From JBBQXK01 sp052387255 (GTDB lineage: Bacteria; Pseudomonadota; Alphaproteobacteria; Rhodobacterales; Rhodobacteraceae): a stretch of 64,000 nucleotides of DNA. This document shows, piece by piece, positions 1 to 10,213 of this stretch (position 1 is the first letter of the stretch; every line of letters begins with the position of its first letter). Below the pieces are notes generated by a model. It was given only the letters and a program-made list of their open reading frames with translations, was not told the DNA's origin and searched no databases. Both the position numbers and the translations under genes were made by a program. Location of the stretch: positions 1 to 64,000 of the forward strand of contig JBQTJI010000048.1 in the NCBI GenBank assembly GCA_052387255.1. The letters run 5' to 3'.

Positions 1-80
1 GGGGGTGGGGGGGGGGGGGGGTCCGGGGGGGGGGCCGGGTCTGGGGCGGCGGGCGCGCCGCCGCCCCCCCCCGCCCGCCC
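1..80. repeat. poly-G/poly-C low-complexity end
   Basis: The first 50 or so bases are almost pure G with a few interruptions, followed by a C-rich stretch near 61-75. Normal coding sequence resumes at about base 85. The minus-strand sigma-factor frame reads through it as a run of Gly and Pro. This looks like an assembly or sequencing artefact at a contig end rather than biology, although a genuine G-rich end cannot be excluded. Confidence 0.6.
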
Positions 81-1157
81 CAGCACAAAGGCCCGGGCGG
101 CATGGAAGGGCTGGTAGCCGTCCAGCCCCGTCAGTGCATCGAGCACGTCCAGCGCCGGCACCACCTGCCCCGCCTCGGCCAGCACGACCGCACGGTTCAG
201 GCGCACGACGTCCGTCGGCTCCAGCACCAGCAGGCGGTCATAGAGCCGCAGCATCTGCCACCAGTCCGCGCCGCCGGGGGCCGCATGCAGGGCGGCAATC
301 GCGGCCTTGGTCAGGAACGGCCCGGGGTCGGCACGTCCCAGGGCACGGGCGACCAGCGTCACCCCTTCGGCCATCATGCCCATGTCCCACCGGCTGCGGT
401 CCTGCTGCCCCGGCGGCACCGTGGCCCCGTCGGCCCCGACCCGCGCCGCACGCCGCGCATGGGTCAGCAAGAGCAGCGCCAGACACCCCTCGACCTCGGG
501 TTCGGCAGGCCGCAGGTCGGCCAGCAGACGGGCCAGAAAGATCGCCTCGTCGCACAGATCTCGCACCGGCCCTTCGGTGTAGCCCGCGTTGAAGATCAGG
601 TAGACCACCTCCAGCACCGCGCGCAGCCGCTCGGGCCACAGCTCGGGCCCCGGCACGGCATAGGGAATGCCCGCCGCCCCGATCTTGGCCTTCGCGCGGC
701 TGATCCGCTGGCCGATGGTGGCGGGGTCGTCCAGAAACGCCGCCGCGATCTCGGGCGTCGTCAGCCCGCCGATCAGGCGCAGGGTCAGCGCGACCTGGCT
801 CTTGCGCTCCAGCGCCGGATGGCAGCAGGTAAAGATCAGGCGCAGGCGTTCGTCGGGGATCATCTCGGCGTCCTCCTCGCCCGCTTCGGGCGGCATGAGG
901 GGGGCCATCGCCGCAGCACCCGCCCGCGCCCGCGCCGTCCCGCGCCAGCCGTCGATGGCGCGGCGCAGCGCCACGCGCAGAAGCCAGCCCTCGGGCCGGG
1001 CGGGCCTGCCGCCCGCCCAGGCCGTCAGCGCCGCGGCAAACGCCTCTTGCAGCGCCTCTTCCGACGCCGCGACGTCCCCCGTCCGCGCAATCAGCGCCGC
1101 CAGAAGCCGCCCGCGATCATCCCTCGCGATCCGCGCCAGCGTGGCGGCAGGGTCCAT
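1..1157 (-). CDS. ECF42/SigJ-like RNA polymerase sigma factor, 3' end outside window
   Basis: An alternative sigma factor whose 3' end lies beyond the left edge. Region 2 shows 'SEEALQEAF' (residues 32-40) and 'GWLLRVALRRAIDGW' (57-71). Region 4 shows 'TTPEIAAAF' and 'GQRISRAKAKIG'. A long C-terminal extension follows with 'VYLIFNAGYTEG', the mark of the DUF6596 (ECF42) group, whose extension is TPR-like. The ATG overlaps the stop of the upstream DGPF/YCII gene by one base (TGATG), so the two are translationally coupled. This pairing is characteristic of the group, which usually lacks a classical anti-sigma factor. The last ~25 codons before the edge fall in the poly-G tract and should not be trusted. 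Confidence 0.85.
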   Translation of the reverse strand, partial: MDPAATLARIARDDRGRLLAALIARTGDVAASEEALQEAFAAALTAWAGGRPARPEGWLLRVALRRAIDGWRGTARARAGAAAMAPLMPPEAGEEDAEMIPDERLRLIFTCCHPALERKSQVALTLRLIGGLTTPEIAAAFLDDPATIGQRISRAKAKIGAAGIPYAVPGPELWPERLRAVLEVVYLIFNAGYTEGPVRDLCDEAIFLARLLADLRPAEPEVEGCLALLLLTHARRAARVGADGATVPPGQQDRSRWDMGMMAEGVTLVARALGRADPGPFLTKAAIAALHAAPGGADWWQMLRLYDRLLVLEPTDVVRLNRAVVLAEAGQVVPALDVLDALTGLDGYQPFHAARAFVLGRAGGGGGAPAAPDPAPPPDPPPPPP

Positions 1158-1507
1158 CAGCCGTAGCTCATCACGGGGCGCACCTCGACACTGCCGTACG
1201 TGGCCGAGGGGATCATGGCGGCATAGCGCATCGCGGCGTCCAGGTCGGGGGCGTCGATGATGTAGAACCCGCCCAGATGTTCCTTGGTCTCGGCAAAGGG
1301 GCCGTCCATCGTATCCACCTTGCCCTGGCGCACACGCAGGGTGGTCGCCGTTTCCGGCCCCTGCAACGGCTCGCCGTAGCGCATCGCGCCATCCGCCTTC
1401 AGCCTTTCGGTGAAGGCGGCGTAGCCGGCCATCATCTCGTCAAAGGCGGGCGTTCCATGGACGGGTTCCTTCGCGGGCTCGGCATAGATCAGCAGCATGT
1501 ATTGCAT
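1157..1507 (-). CDS. DGPF/YCII-related domain protein
   Basis: A 116-residue cytoplasmic protein of the YCII family. It begins 'MQYMLLIYAEP' and contains the diagnostic 'DTMDGPFAETKEHLGGFY' and the closing 'GSVEVRPV' strand. The fold is a dimeric ferredoxin-like alpha/beta barrel. The biochemical activity of the DGPF branch is unknown. It lies directly upstream of, and overlaps by one base, an ECF42-type sigma factor. That is the standard context for these proteins and suggests a regulatory or sensing partnership, which is inference. The family call is secure; a specific function is not. Confidence 0.9.
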   Translation of the reverse strand: MQYMLLIYAEPAKEPVHGTPAFDEMMAGYAAFTERLKADGAMRYGEPLQGPETATTLRVRQGKVDTMDGPFAETKEHLGGFYIIDAPDLDAAMRYAAMIPSATYGSVEVRPVMSYG

Positions 1508-1686
1508 CGGTGGGTCCCTCCTGCGGGGTCAGCGTGACGTTCGCGCGGGCCGCGATCAAGTGGCCCGTGTCCCAAGGACGCCGCCGGTCGCAGGATTTCG
1601 ACATCGGCCCGCGAAAATTCCCGCCCCGCCCTTTCCGCCCCATGGGCGATGAACTACAGACCGGGCAACGACGCGGGGGAAGACGC

Positions 1687-3849
<2,163 letters not shown>

Positions 3850-4176
3850 CGACGGCACCCCGAGGGCCAACCAGGCCTCCCGCCGCTCGGTCGCGCGCAA
3901 CGGCTTCGCCCTTGCGCTGCTCCTCACTGTTGGGCCGGGCGCGCCTGCGGCGCGAAAAAGGGGGGCTGTCTGCCCCCCTCGCGCGTGCCGCGCTCACCCC
4001 CCGAGGATACTTGGGGACAGAAGAAGCGCATACCCGCTTCGTTCGCACCTTTTTCTGTCCCCAACTATCCTGGGGGGAGGCGTCAGCCGGGGGGCAGCGC
4101 CCCCCTGCCACCCGCGCGAAGTCCGCAGCACAGGTGCCGGGGGGTCCAAGGGGGTGCCTTGCACCCCCTTGCCCGG
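3850..4176. other. repeat- and hairpin-rich convergent intergenic region
   Basis: A 327-bp gap between the 3' ends of purL (+) and pgi (-) with no credible gene. It holds three G/C hairpins, at 3960-3978, 4089-4105 and 4148-4170; the last has a perfect 10-bp stem with a CTT loop. Between them lie two head-to-head copies of a dispersed repeat. The arrangement suggests bidirectional transcription termination and mRNA 3'-end stabilisation. None of the hairpins is followed by a clean U-run, so intrinsic termination is not proven. Confidence 0.6.
3995..4079. repeat. two inverted copies of dispersed CCCCCC..GGATA..GGACAGAAGAAG element
   Basis: Copy one (3995-4026, plus) reads CACCCCCCGAGGATACTTGG then GGACAGAAGAAG. 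Copy two (4049-4079) is the same element on the minus strand with a few changes. Together they form a long imperfect hairpin with a loop of about 22 bases. Related copies lie at 42003-42058, 44925-44980 and 63877-63930, so this is a dispersed family. Its position between convergent genes fits a role at transcript ends. Confidence 0.75.
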
Positions 4177-5781
4177 TCACCCGCGCAGGTAGTCGACCAG
4201 GGCGCGGGTCGAGCCGTCCTTGCCCGCCGCGTTCGCCTTGCCCTCGAGGATCGGCTGCAGCGCCAGCGCCAGTTCCTTGCCCAGTTCCACGCCCCATTGG
4301 TCATAGGAATTGATCCCCAGGATCACCCCCTCGACAAACACCCGGTGTTCGTAGAGCGCGATGATCTGGCCCAGCACGAAGGGCGTCAGCTTGGGGTATG
4401 CCAGCATCGTCGAGGGCCGGTTTCCCGGAAACACCCGGTGGCGCGCCTGGCGGTCCAGTTCGGCCCCGGTCAGGCCCCGCTTCGCCATGATCGCCGTCGC
4501 CTCGGCCAGACTGCGCCCGCGCAACAGCGCCTCGGCCTGGGCCAGGCAGTTCGACACCAGCAGGCTGTGCTGGTGGGCAAGGTCGGGCTCGTGCCCCCCC
4601 TTCGCCACCAGGAACTCGCAGGGCACCACGCGCGTGCCCTGATGGATCAGCTGATAGAAGGCGTGCTGCCCGTTGGTCCCCGGCTCGCCCCAGACCACGG
4701 GGCCGGAGTGCATCCCGAGGTCAGCCCCGTCCATCCCAACCCGCTTGCCGTTCGATTCCATCTCGAGTTGCTGCAGATAGGCGGGCAGGTGGCCCAGCCG
4801 CTGGTCATAGGGCAGGACGGCGCGCGTCGCATGGCCGCAGATCTGGTTGTGCCAGAGGCCGACCAGCGCCAGCAGGACGGGCATGTTCCGGCCCCAAGGC
4901 TCGTGCAGGAACCGCTCGTCCATGTCGCGGCCACCGGCGAGGAAGTCGTCGAACCGGGCAGGCCCGATCGCCAGCATCAGCGCCAGGCCGATCGGCCCCC
5001 ACAGCGAATAGCGCCCGCCGACCCAGTCCTCGAACCCGAAAACGCGGGACGCATCGATGCCATAGGCCGCCGTCCGGTCGGCGGCGGTGGACACGGCGGC
5101 AAACTGTGCGCCTGGATCGGCGACAGTCCCGGCCATCCAGCGCTTGGCGGTGTCGGCATTCGTCATCGTCTCGATGGTGGTGAAGGTCTTCGAGGCCACG
5201 ATCACCAGCGTCGTGGCCGGATCGAGGACTTTCAGCGTATCGTGCACATGCGCCCCGTCGACGTTCGACACGTAGTGCACGCGCGGCCCGTCGTGGTACG
5301 GGGCCAGCGCCAGCGTCGCCATCGCAGGGCCGAGGTCGGAGCCGCCGATGCCGATGTTCACCACATCGGTGATCGCCCCCCCCTGCCCCCGGAACCGGCC
5401 CGTCCGCACGTCTTGCGCGAAGGCCGCCATCCGCGCCCGCGTGGCCTGGACCCCCGGCACCACATCGACGCCGTCCACCACCACCGACACCCCCGCAGGC
5501 GCGCGCAGCGCGGTGTGCAGCACGGCGCGCCCCTCGGTCTCGTTGATCCGGGCCCCTGCGAACATCGCGTCGCGCTTGGCGGCAAGGCCGCTGGCGTCGC
5601 AGAGCGCGATCAGCAGGTCGCGCGCCCGCGCATCGATCCCGGTCTTGGAATAGTCGAACAGCATCGCCCCGGCGCGCGCCGAGAAATCCTGCGCGCGATC
5701 AGGGTCGTCGAACAGCGGCAGGATCGCCCGGTCGGGGTTCGCGGCGTGGTGGGCGTGCAGGGCATCCCATTGCTTTTGCAT
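4177..5781 (-). CDS. pgi: glucose-6-phosphate isomerase
   Basis: Interconverts glucose-6-phosphate and fructose-6-phosphate in the cytoplasm. The 534-residue protein has the family signatures 'GIGGSDLGPAMATLAL' (phosphate site, about residue 148), 'GGRYSLWGPIGLAL' and the C-terminal 'GVILGINSYDQWGVELGK' containing the catalytic region. It is the third gene of a zwf-pgl-pgi operon: the gap to pgl is only 6 bp. The ATG at 5781 begins 'MQKQWDALHAHH'. In bacteria using the Entner-Doudoroff route this isomerase recycles fructose-6-phosphate towards glucose-6-phosphate oxidation. Length and motifs are normal. Confidence 0.97.
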   Translation of the reverse strand: MQKQWDALHAHHAANPDRAILPLFDDPDRAQDFSARAGAMLFDYSKTGIDARARDLLIALCDASGLAAKRDAMFAGARINETEGRAVLHTALRAPAGVSVVVDGVDVVPGVQATRARMAAFAQDVRTGRFRGQGGAITDVVNIGIGGSDLGPAMATLALAPYHDGPRVHYVSNVDGAHVHDTLKVLDPATTLVIVASKTFTTIETMTNADTAKRWMAGTVADPGAQFAAVSTAADRTAAYGIDASRVFGFEDWVGGRYSLWGPIGLALMLAIGPARFDDFLAGGRDMDERFLHEPWGRNMPVLLALVGLWHNQICGHATRAVLPYDQRLGHLPAYLQQLEMESNGKRVGMDGADLGMHSGPVVWGEPGTNGQHAFYQLIHQGTRVVPCEFLVAKGGHEPDLAHQHSLLVSNCLAQAEALLRGRSLAEATAIMAKRGLTGAELDRQARHRVFPGNRPSTMLAYPKLTPFVLGQIIALYEHRVFVEGVILGINSYDQWGVELGKELALALQPILEGKANAAGKDGSTRALVDYLRG

Positions 5782-5787
5782 GACAGT

Positions 5788-6459
5788 TCACTCCGCCCAA
5801 TGGATGGTTGCGTTGTCCAGGATCACCCGCACCGGGGCCTCTTCGGGGGCCAGGCCCTGTGCGCGGTCCAGCGCGGCACGCTTTTCCGCCCCGGTGACCA
5901 GCACATGGACATGCATCGCCGCGCGCAGGGTCGGCGCGGTCAGGGTGATGCGCGGCTCGCCTGCCGCCTCGGCCCGCAGCGCCATCAGGACCGGGGCCTG
6001 CGGCGACAGCGCCTCGGCCAGACGGTCGGCACCGGGGAACAGGCTGGCCGTGTGCATGTCGGCCCCCATGCCCAAGAGCAGGACCGAGATCGGCAGGTGC
6101 GGGGCAATCCCCTCGGCCAGGGCATCCAGGCTTTCCTCGGGCGTCGCCGTCGGGGCATAGAGCGGCACCAGGTTCGCCGCCGCCGCAGGACCGCGCAGCA
6201 GGCGGTCGCGCAGCAGGCGGGTGTTCGACCGGGGGCTGTCCTCGGGCACCCAGCGTTCGTCGTTCAGCACCACGGCCACGTGGCTCCAGTCCAGTTCCAC
6301 CCCCGACAGGCTGTCGAACACCGGACCGGGCGTCGTGCCGCCGGGGACCGAGAACGTCGCCCGCCCCTCGCGCCGCAGGAAATCGCCCAGCTGGCCCGCG
6401 ATCACCTGCGCCAGGGCCAGGAACATCATCTCGCGGTCCGGGTATTCCCGAATGTTCAT
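5788..6459 (-). CDS. pgl: 6-phosphogluconolactonase
   Basis: Hydrolyses 6-phosphogluconolactone to 6-phosphogluconate after glucose-6-phosphate dehydrogenase. The 223-residue protein is of the short, SugB/NagB-like type. It shows 'VPGGTTPGPVFDSL', 'NDERWVPEDSPRSN' and 'LLLGMGADMHTASLFPG', where the usual GxGxDGHxAS is altered to MGADMHTAS. It lies between zwf (28 bp upstream) and pgi (6 bp downstream), which supports both the assignment and co-transcription. The Gly-to-Met change in the GADGH motif is a small oddity but the key His is retained. Confidence 0.95.
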   Translation of the reverse strand: MNIREYPDREMMFLALAQVIAGQLGDFLRREGRATFSVPGGTTPGPVFDSLSGVELDWSHVAVVLNDERWVPEDSPRSNTRLLRDRLLRGPAAAANLVPLYAPTATPEESLDALAEGIAPHLPISVLLLGMGADMHTASLFPGADRLAEALSPQAPVLMALRAEAAGEPRITLTAPTLRAAMHVHVLVTGAEKRAALDRAQGLAPEEAPVRVILDNATIHWAE

Positions 6460-6487
6460 TCGCCCATTCCTCGCGCTACCGGAACGT

Positions 6488-7942
6488 TCATTCGCGTATC
6501 TCGCGCCAGCGCCGCCCGTCGCGGTGCAGAAGCATCAGCGCATCCTCGGGGCCGGACGACCCCGCATCATAGCCCTGCGGCCGGTCGCCCCGCGCCTCCC
6601 ACCCGGCGATGATCGGATCGGTCCAGGCCCAGGCCGCCTCGACCTCGTCGCCGCGCATGAACAGCGTCTGGTTGCCCCGGATCACGTCCATGATCAGCCG
6701 CTCATAGGCGTCGGTCACATCCTCGGCCCCCGACCCCAGCGCGGTGGCAAAGGTCATGTCCAAGGGCACCTGCATCAGGCGCATGCCCCCCGGCCCCGGT
6801 TCCTTGATCATCACCATCAGGTTCATGCCCTCGTTCGGCTGCAACCGGATCACCAGCACATTCTCGCGCCAGCCCTTGGCGTCGTCAAAGATCGAATGCG
6901 GCGGCTCTCGGAAGGTGATGGCAATCTCGGACGCGCGCGCGCGCAGGCGCTTGCCGGTGCGCAGATAGAAGGGCGTGCCCTTCCAGCGCCAGTTCGACAC
7001 ATGCACCTTCAGCGCGATGTAGCTTTCGGTGCGGCTGGCCGGATCCTCGCTGTGTTCCACATAGCCGCCCTGCCCGCCCCCGGCCAGGTACTGGCCGCGC
7101 ACGATGTCGCGCGGCTCGACCGGGTCCAGCGCGCGGATCACCTTCAGCTTTTCGTCGCGCACGGCATTGGGGTCGAAATGATAGGGCGGTTCCATCGCGA
7201 TCAGGCACAGAAGCTGCATCATGTGGTTCTGCACCATGTCGCGCATGGCACCCGACTTGTCATAATAGGCACCGCGCCCCTCGACCCCCACCGTCTCGGC
7301 GACCGTGATCTGGACGTGGTCGATGTACTCGGACTTCCACAACGGCTCGAACAGGATGTTGGCGAACCGCACCGCCATCAGGTTCTGGACGGTTTCCTTG
7401 CCCAGGTAGTGATCGATGCGGTAGATCTGCCCCTCGCGGAAATGCTCGGCCAGCGTCGCGTTCAGCGCGCGTGCCGAGGCCAGGTCGCGGCCGAACGGCT
7501 TTTCCACCACGATCCGCGCCTCGGGTCCCGCGATGGCGTGGGCGTGCAGGCGTTCGGCCAGATCGCCGAACAGCGTGGGCGCGACCGAGAAATAGAACGC
7601 CTGCACCACGCCCGGCCGCATCCGGGCCTTCAGCGCATCCCAGCCGCCCGTGCCCTTGGCATCGATGGCGACATACCCCACGTGCGACAGGAAATCCGCC
7701 ACCATGCCCGGATCGCGCTGCGCTTCGGCCACGAATTCGGCAATCGCCTCGCCGATCATCGCGCGGAACCCGTCGTCGGTCATCTCTGACCGCGCCGCGC
7801 CGATGATCCGCGCCTCGCCCCGCATCTGTCCGCTGCGGAAGCGCCGGTAGAGGCCCGGAAAAATCTTGCGCCGCGCCAGGTCGCCCGTGCCGCCGAAGAT
7901 CACCAGGTCAAAGGGTTCCACCGGAATGACGCGGGATACCAT
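6488..7942 (-). CDS. zwf: glucose-6-phosphate dehydrogenase
   Basis: Oxidises glucose-6-phosphate to the lactone with NAD(P)+, the first committed step of the oxidative pentose-phosphate and Entner-Doudoroff routes. The N-terminal Rossmann motif is 'VIFGGTGDLARRKIFP' and the active-site signature is 'RIDHYLGKETVQNLM'. I chose the ATG at 7942 (MVSRVIPVEPF) because an 'AGAGAGG' ribosome-binding site lies just upstream, giving 484 residues. An in-frame start nine codons earlier has no such site. It is the first gene of the zwf-pgl-pgi operon. A LacI-type palindrome lies about 54 bp upstream of the start. Confidence 0.97.
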   Translation of the reverse strand: MVSRVIPVEPFDLVIFGGTGDLARRKIFPGLYRRFRSGQMRGEARIIGAARSEMTDDGFRAMIGEAIAEFVAEAQRDPGMVADFLSHVGYVAIDAKGTGGWDALKARMRPGVVQAFYFSVAPTLFGDLAERLHAHAIAGPEARIVVEKPFGRDLASARALNATLAEHFREGQIYRIDHYLGKETVQNLMAVRFANILFEPLWKSEYIDHVQITVAETVGVEGRGAYYDKSGAMRDMVQNHMMQLLCLIAMEPPYHFDPNAVRDEKLKVIRALDPVEPRDIVRGQYLAGGGQGGYVEHSEDPASRTESYIALKVHVSNWRWKGTPFYLRTGKRLRARASEIAITFREPPHSIFDDAKGWRENVLVIRLQPNEGMNLMVMIKEPGPGGMRLMQVPLDMTFATALGSGAEDVTDAYERLIMDVIRGNQTLFMRGDEVEAAWAWTDPIIAGWEARGDRPQGYDAGSSGPEDALMLLHRDGRRWREIRE

Positions 7943-7995
7943 CAGACGACCTCTCTTTCGGGGCGGCACCGGACGGCAAGAGCACCAGACCGGGA

Positions 7996-8009
7996 TGTTA
8001 CCGCTAACG
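7996..8009. promoter_or_regulatory. LacI-type operator upstream of zwf
   Basis: TGTTACCGCTAACG is a palindrome of form GTTA-N-CG-N-TAAC with the central CG typical of LacI-family operators. It sits about 54 bp upstream of the zwf start codon. In Rhodobacter a LacI-family regulator (CceR) controls Entner-Doudoroff and gluconeogenic genes. I infer, but cannot show, that a homologue binds here. The regulator gene itself is not in the window. Confidence 0.55.
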
Positions 8010-8086
8010 ACCGCCTTCTAGCGCCCGTCCGCCCGAAAGTCTATCACCCCGGAACCCCGCGTCAAACCGCTTTGGGCACCGCGATC

Positions 8087-8671
8087 CTAGGCCTCCAGCT
8101 CGGCATCCCAGTACAGATAGTCCATCCAGCTTTCGTGCAGGTGGTTCGGCGGGAACCGCCGCCCGTGGGACTGCATCTCGTCCGCCGTGGGCGCGCGGGG
8201 CTTGCGGCCGAGGTGAAAGCCCACCTGCCGCAGCGTGCGGTTGCCCTTGCGCAGGTTGCAGGGCGAACAGGCCGCGACCACGTTTTCCCAGCTGGTCACG
8301 CCGCCGCGCGACCGGGGCAGCACATGGTCGAAGGTCAGGTCGCCCCTGGCCCCGCAGTACTGGCAGCAGAACTCGTCGCGCAGGAACAGGTTGAACCGCG
8401 TGAAGGCCACGCGCTTTTGCGGTTTGACATAGTCCTTCAGCACCACGACCGACGGGATGCGGATCTCGGACCTCTGGCTGCGCACCACGGCGTCGTATTC
8501 CGCCACGATATCGACGCGGTCGAGGAAGGCCGCCTTCACCGCCTCCTGCCAGGGCCACAGTGACAAGGGATAGTAGGACAAGGGCCGGTAGTCGGCGTTC
8601 AGCACCAGCGCGGGATAGTGTTTCAGCGCGCTCGGCTCGCGCACGAAGGTGGTCCTGAAATCCCCGTCCAT
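8087..8671 (-). CDS. HNH endonuclease domain protein
   Basis: A 194-residue protein with an HNH domain in its second half: 'CQYCG', 'DHVLPRSRGG' and 'CSPCNLRKGN' supply a zinc-binding Cys4 set and the catalytic His pair. The N-terminal part ('LNADYRPLSYYPLSLW') is that of a single-copy chromosomal HNH family widespread in alphaproteobacteria and cyanobacteria. Its cellular substrate is unknown. The ATG at 8671 follows an 'AGGGG' site; a GTG at 8695 would add eight residues. The gene stands alone between zwf and an esterase, with no methylase or toxin partner, so I do not read it as a defence gene. Confidence 0.88.
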   Translation of the reverse strand: MDGDFRTTFVREPSALKHYPALVLNADYRPLSYYPLSLWPWQEAVKAAFLDRVDIVAEYDAVVRSQRSEIRIPSVVVLKDYVKPQKRVAFTRFNLFLRDEFCCQYCGARGDLTFDHVLPRSRGGVTSWENVVAACSPCNLRKGNRTLRQVGFHLGRKPRAPTADEMQSHGRRFPPNHLHESWMDYLYWDAELEA

Positions 8672-8829
8672 CGCCCGACAGCCCCTGTCTTGCACCGCCT
8701 TGCCAAAGGGCGGGTCCCTCGTCCCGGTTCAGCGGGACTATATCTGGCGTTCATCGCCTGACAAGACCCGACTGCTTGCATGCCTTGCGCGATGGCTAAT
8801 CCAGGCAGGTGACGCCCATGTGACGCCGC

Positions 8830-9492
8830 TCAACCGGGCAGCCGCTCGCGCAGGAACCCCAGCGTGGCGCCAAGGCCATCGGGCGCGATGCCGTGCCCCG
8901 TGCCCTGCATGACATGGCCGAAGGTCGCGAACCCCGCCGCCACCAGCGCCTCGCCCGCCGCCCCCATGTCGCCGAACGGCACCACGGGGTCCTGGTCGCC
9001 GTGGATCAGCAGGACCGGCGGCTTGACCACCGCCTCGCCCGCCAGCCGCCCCGGCTGCAAGAGCCGCCCCGAGATCGCGACCACTGTCGCCAGCGCCTGC
9101 GCCCGGCGCGGGGCCACATGCAGGCTCAGCATCGCGCCCTGGCTGAACCCGACCAGCGCCACGGCCGCTGGCGGCAGGCCCATCTCGGCCATCTGTGCAT
9201 CCAGAAAGGCGTTCAGATCCTCGGCCGACCGCGCCAGCCCCTGCCCCGCTGCCACCTCGGACGATCCGTCCAGCCAGGGGATCGGAAACCACTGCCGCCC
9301 TGTGGGACTGCCGTGGCAGGGGTCGGGCGCGTCGGGGGCCATGAACAGGGTGTCGGGCAGGTGCGCGCCCAGCACATCGGCCAGACCCAGCAGGTCCGCC
9401 CCGTCGGCCCCATAGCCGTGCAGGAACACCACCAGCGACGTGGCCTTGCCCGACATCGGTCCCTTGCGCCCGGCTTGCAGCTTGCGTGTCAT
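8830..9492 (-). CDS. alpha/beta-hydrolase carboxylesterase/phospholipase family
   Basis: A 220-residue cytoplasmic serine hydrolase. The nucleophile elbow is 'GFSQGAMLSLH', the acid is in 'HGDQDPVVPFGD' and the His in 'GTGHGIAPDG', a complete triad in canonical order. The oxyanion region is 'VVFLHGYGADGADLL'. Relatives hydrolyse short acyl esters or lysophospholipids. The ATG at 9492 overlaps the stop codon of the upstream DNA glycosylase gene (ATGA), so the pair is translationally coupled, although no functional link is obvious. A second Met 12 codons downstream (MSGKATSL) is an alternative start. Confidence 0.9.
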   Translation of the reverse strand: MTRKLQAGRKGPMSGKATSLVVFLHGYGADGADLLGLADVLGAHLPDTLFMAPDAPDPCHGSPTGRQWFPIPWLDGSSEVAAGQGLARSAEDLNAFLDAQMAEMGLPPAAVALVGFSQGAMLSLHVAPRRAQALATVVAISGRLLQPGRLAGEAVVKPPVLLIHGDQDPVVPFGDMGAAGEALVAAGFATFGHVMQGTGHGIAPDGLGATLGFLRERLPG

Positions 9493-10118
9493 CTGATCCC
9501 TTCCCGGTCCGCCTCGACCCGATAATAGGCCCACAACAGCCGCGCCGCCACCGACCGCCAGGGCGACCAGGCCACGGCCATGGCCCGCGCGGCCTTTTCG
9601 GACGGGCGTGCCTCCAGCCCGAACAGCCGCCGCATCGATTCCTGCAGCGCCAGGTCGCCAGGGGCAAACACGTCCGCCCGGCCCAGGCTGAACATCGCAT
9701 AGATCTCGGCCGTCCAGGGCCCGATCCCCGGCAGCGCCACCAGCGTGGCGATCACCTGATCGGTCGGGGTGAGCCGCAAGGCGTCGAAATTCAGCCCCGC
9801 CCCCGCCAGGGCCCGGGCATAGCGCACCTTCTGCCGCGACAGCCCGCAGCCGCGCAGGTCGTCGTCCGTGGCGCGCAGCACGCCGTCCGGTTCCGTGAAG
9901 CCCGCACCTTCGAGCCGCCCCCAGATCGCATCGGCGGCCTTGACGCTGACCTGCTGGCTGACGATGGCGTCGAACAGCGCGCCGAACCCGTCGGCGCGCA
10001 GGCGCAGCGGCGGCAGGCCGGTCAGCCCCCGCGCATGGGCAAAGCGCGGCTCGACCGCGCCCAGCCAGTCCAACCCCTCGGCCAGACAGGCCTCGGTCGT
10101 GATGATCCGCCCTACCAT
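9489..10118 (-). CDS. DNA-3-methyladenine glycosylase, AlkA-like (HhH-GPD)
   Basis: Base-excision repair glycosylase removing alkylated purines. The 209-residue protein has the helix-hairpin-helix 'LPGIGPWTAEIYAMFSLGR' and, at the expected distance, the catalytic Asp in 'DVFAPGDLAL'. An upstream helix is 'DAIVSQQVSVKAADAIW'. It lacks the N-terminal AlkA domain and the Ada domain, as is usual for this short subgroup. The start is the ATG at 10118. It overlaps the downstream esterase by four bases and is divergent from an MFS gene across about 95 bp. Confidence 0.92.
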   Translation of the reverse strand: MVGRIITTEACLAEGLDWLGAVEPRFAHARGLTGLPPLRLRADGFGALFDAIVSQQVSVKAADAIWGRLEGAGFTEPDGVLRATDDDLRGCGLSRQKVRYARALAGAGLNFDALRLTPTDQVIATLVALPGIGPWTAEIYAMFSLGRADVFAPGDLALQESMRRLFGLEARPSEKAARAMAVAWSPWRSVAARLLWAYYRVEADREGIR

Positions 10119-10213
10119 GGCGCGACGGGATAGAACGAATCCCCCAGAACCGGAAGGGCCGACGACGGTTTTCGCCCTTGTGGCCGCCCAAGCCCCGCCG
10201 TACGCCTTGGCCC

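Noticed and set aside
3985..6612. 875-codon plus-strand frame opposite pgi and pgl
   Set aside because: Arg/Gln/His-rich shadow of two well-defined minus-strand enzymes, with no family motifs.
8087..8671. HNH nuclease considered as part of a restriction or defence system
   Set aside because: It belongs to a conserved chromosomal HNH family and has no methylase, helicase or toxin partner nearby.
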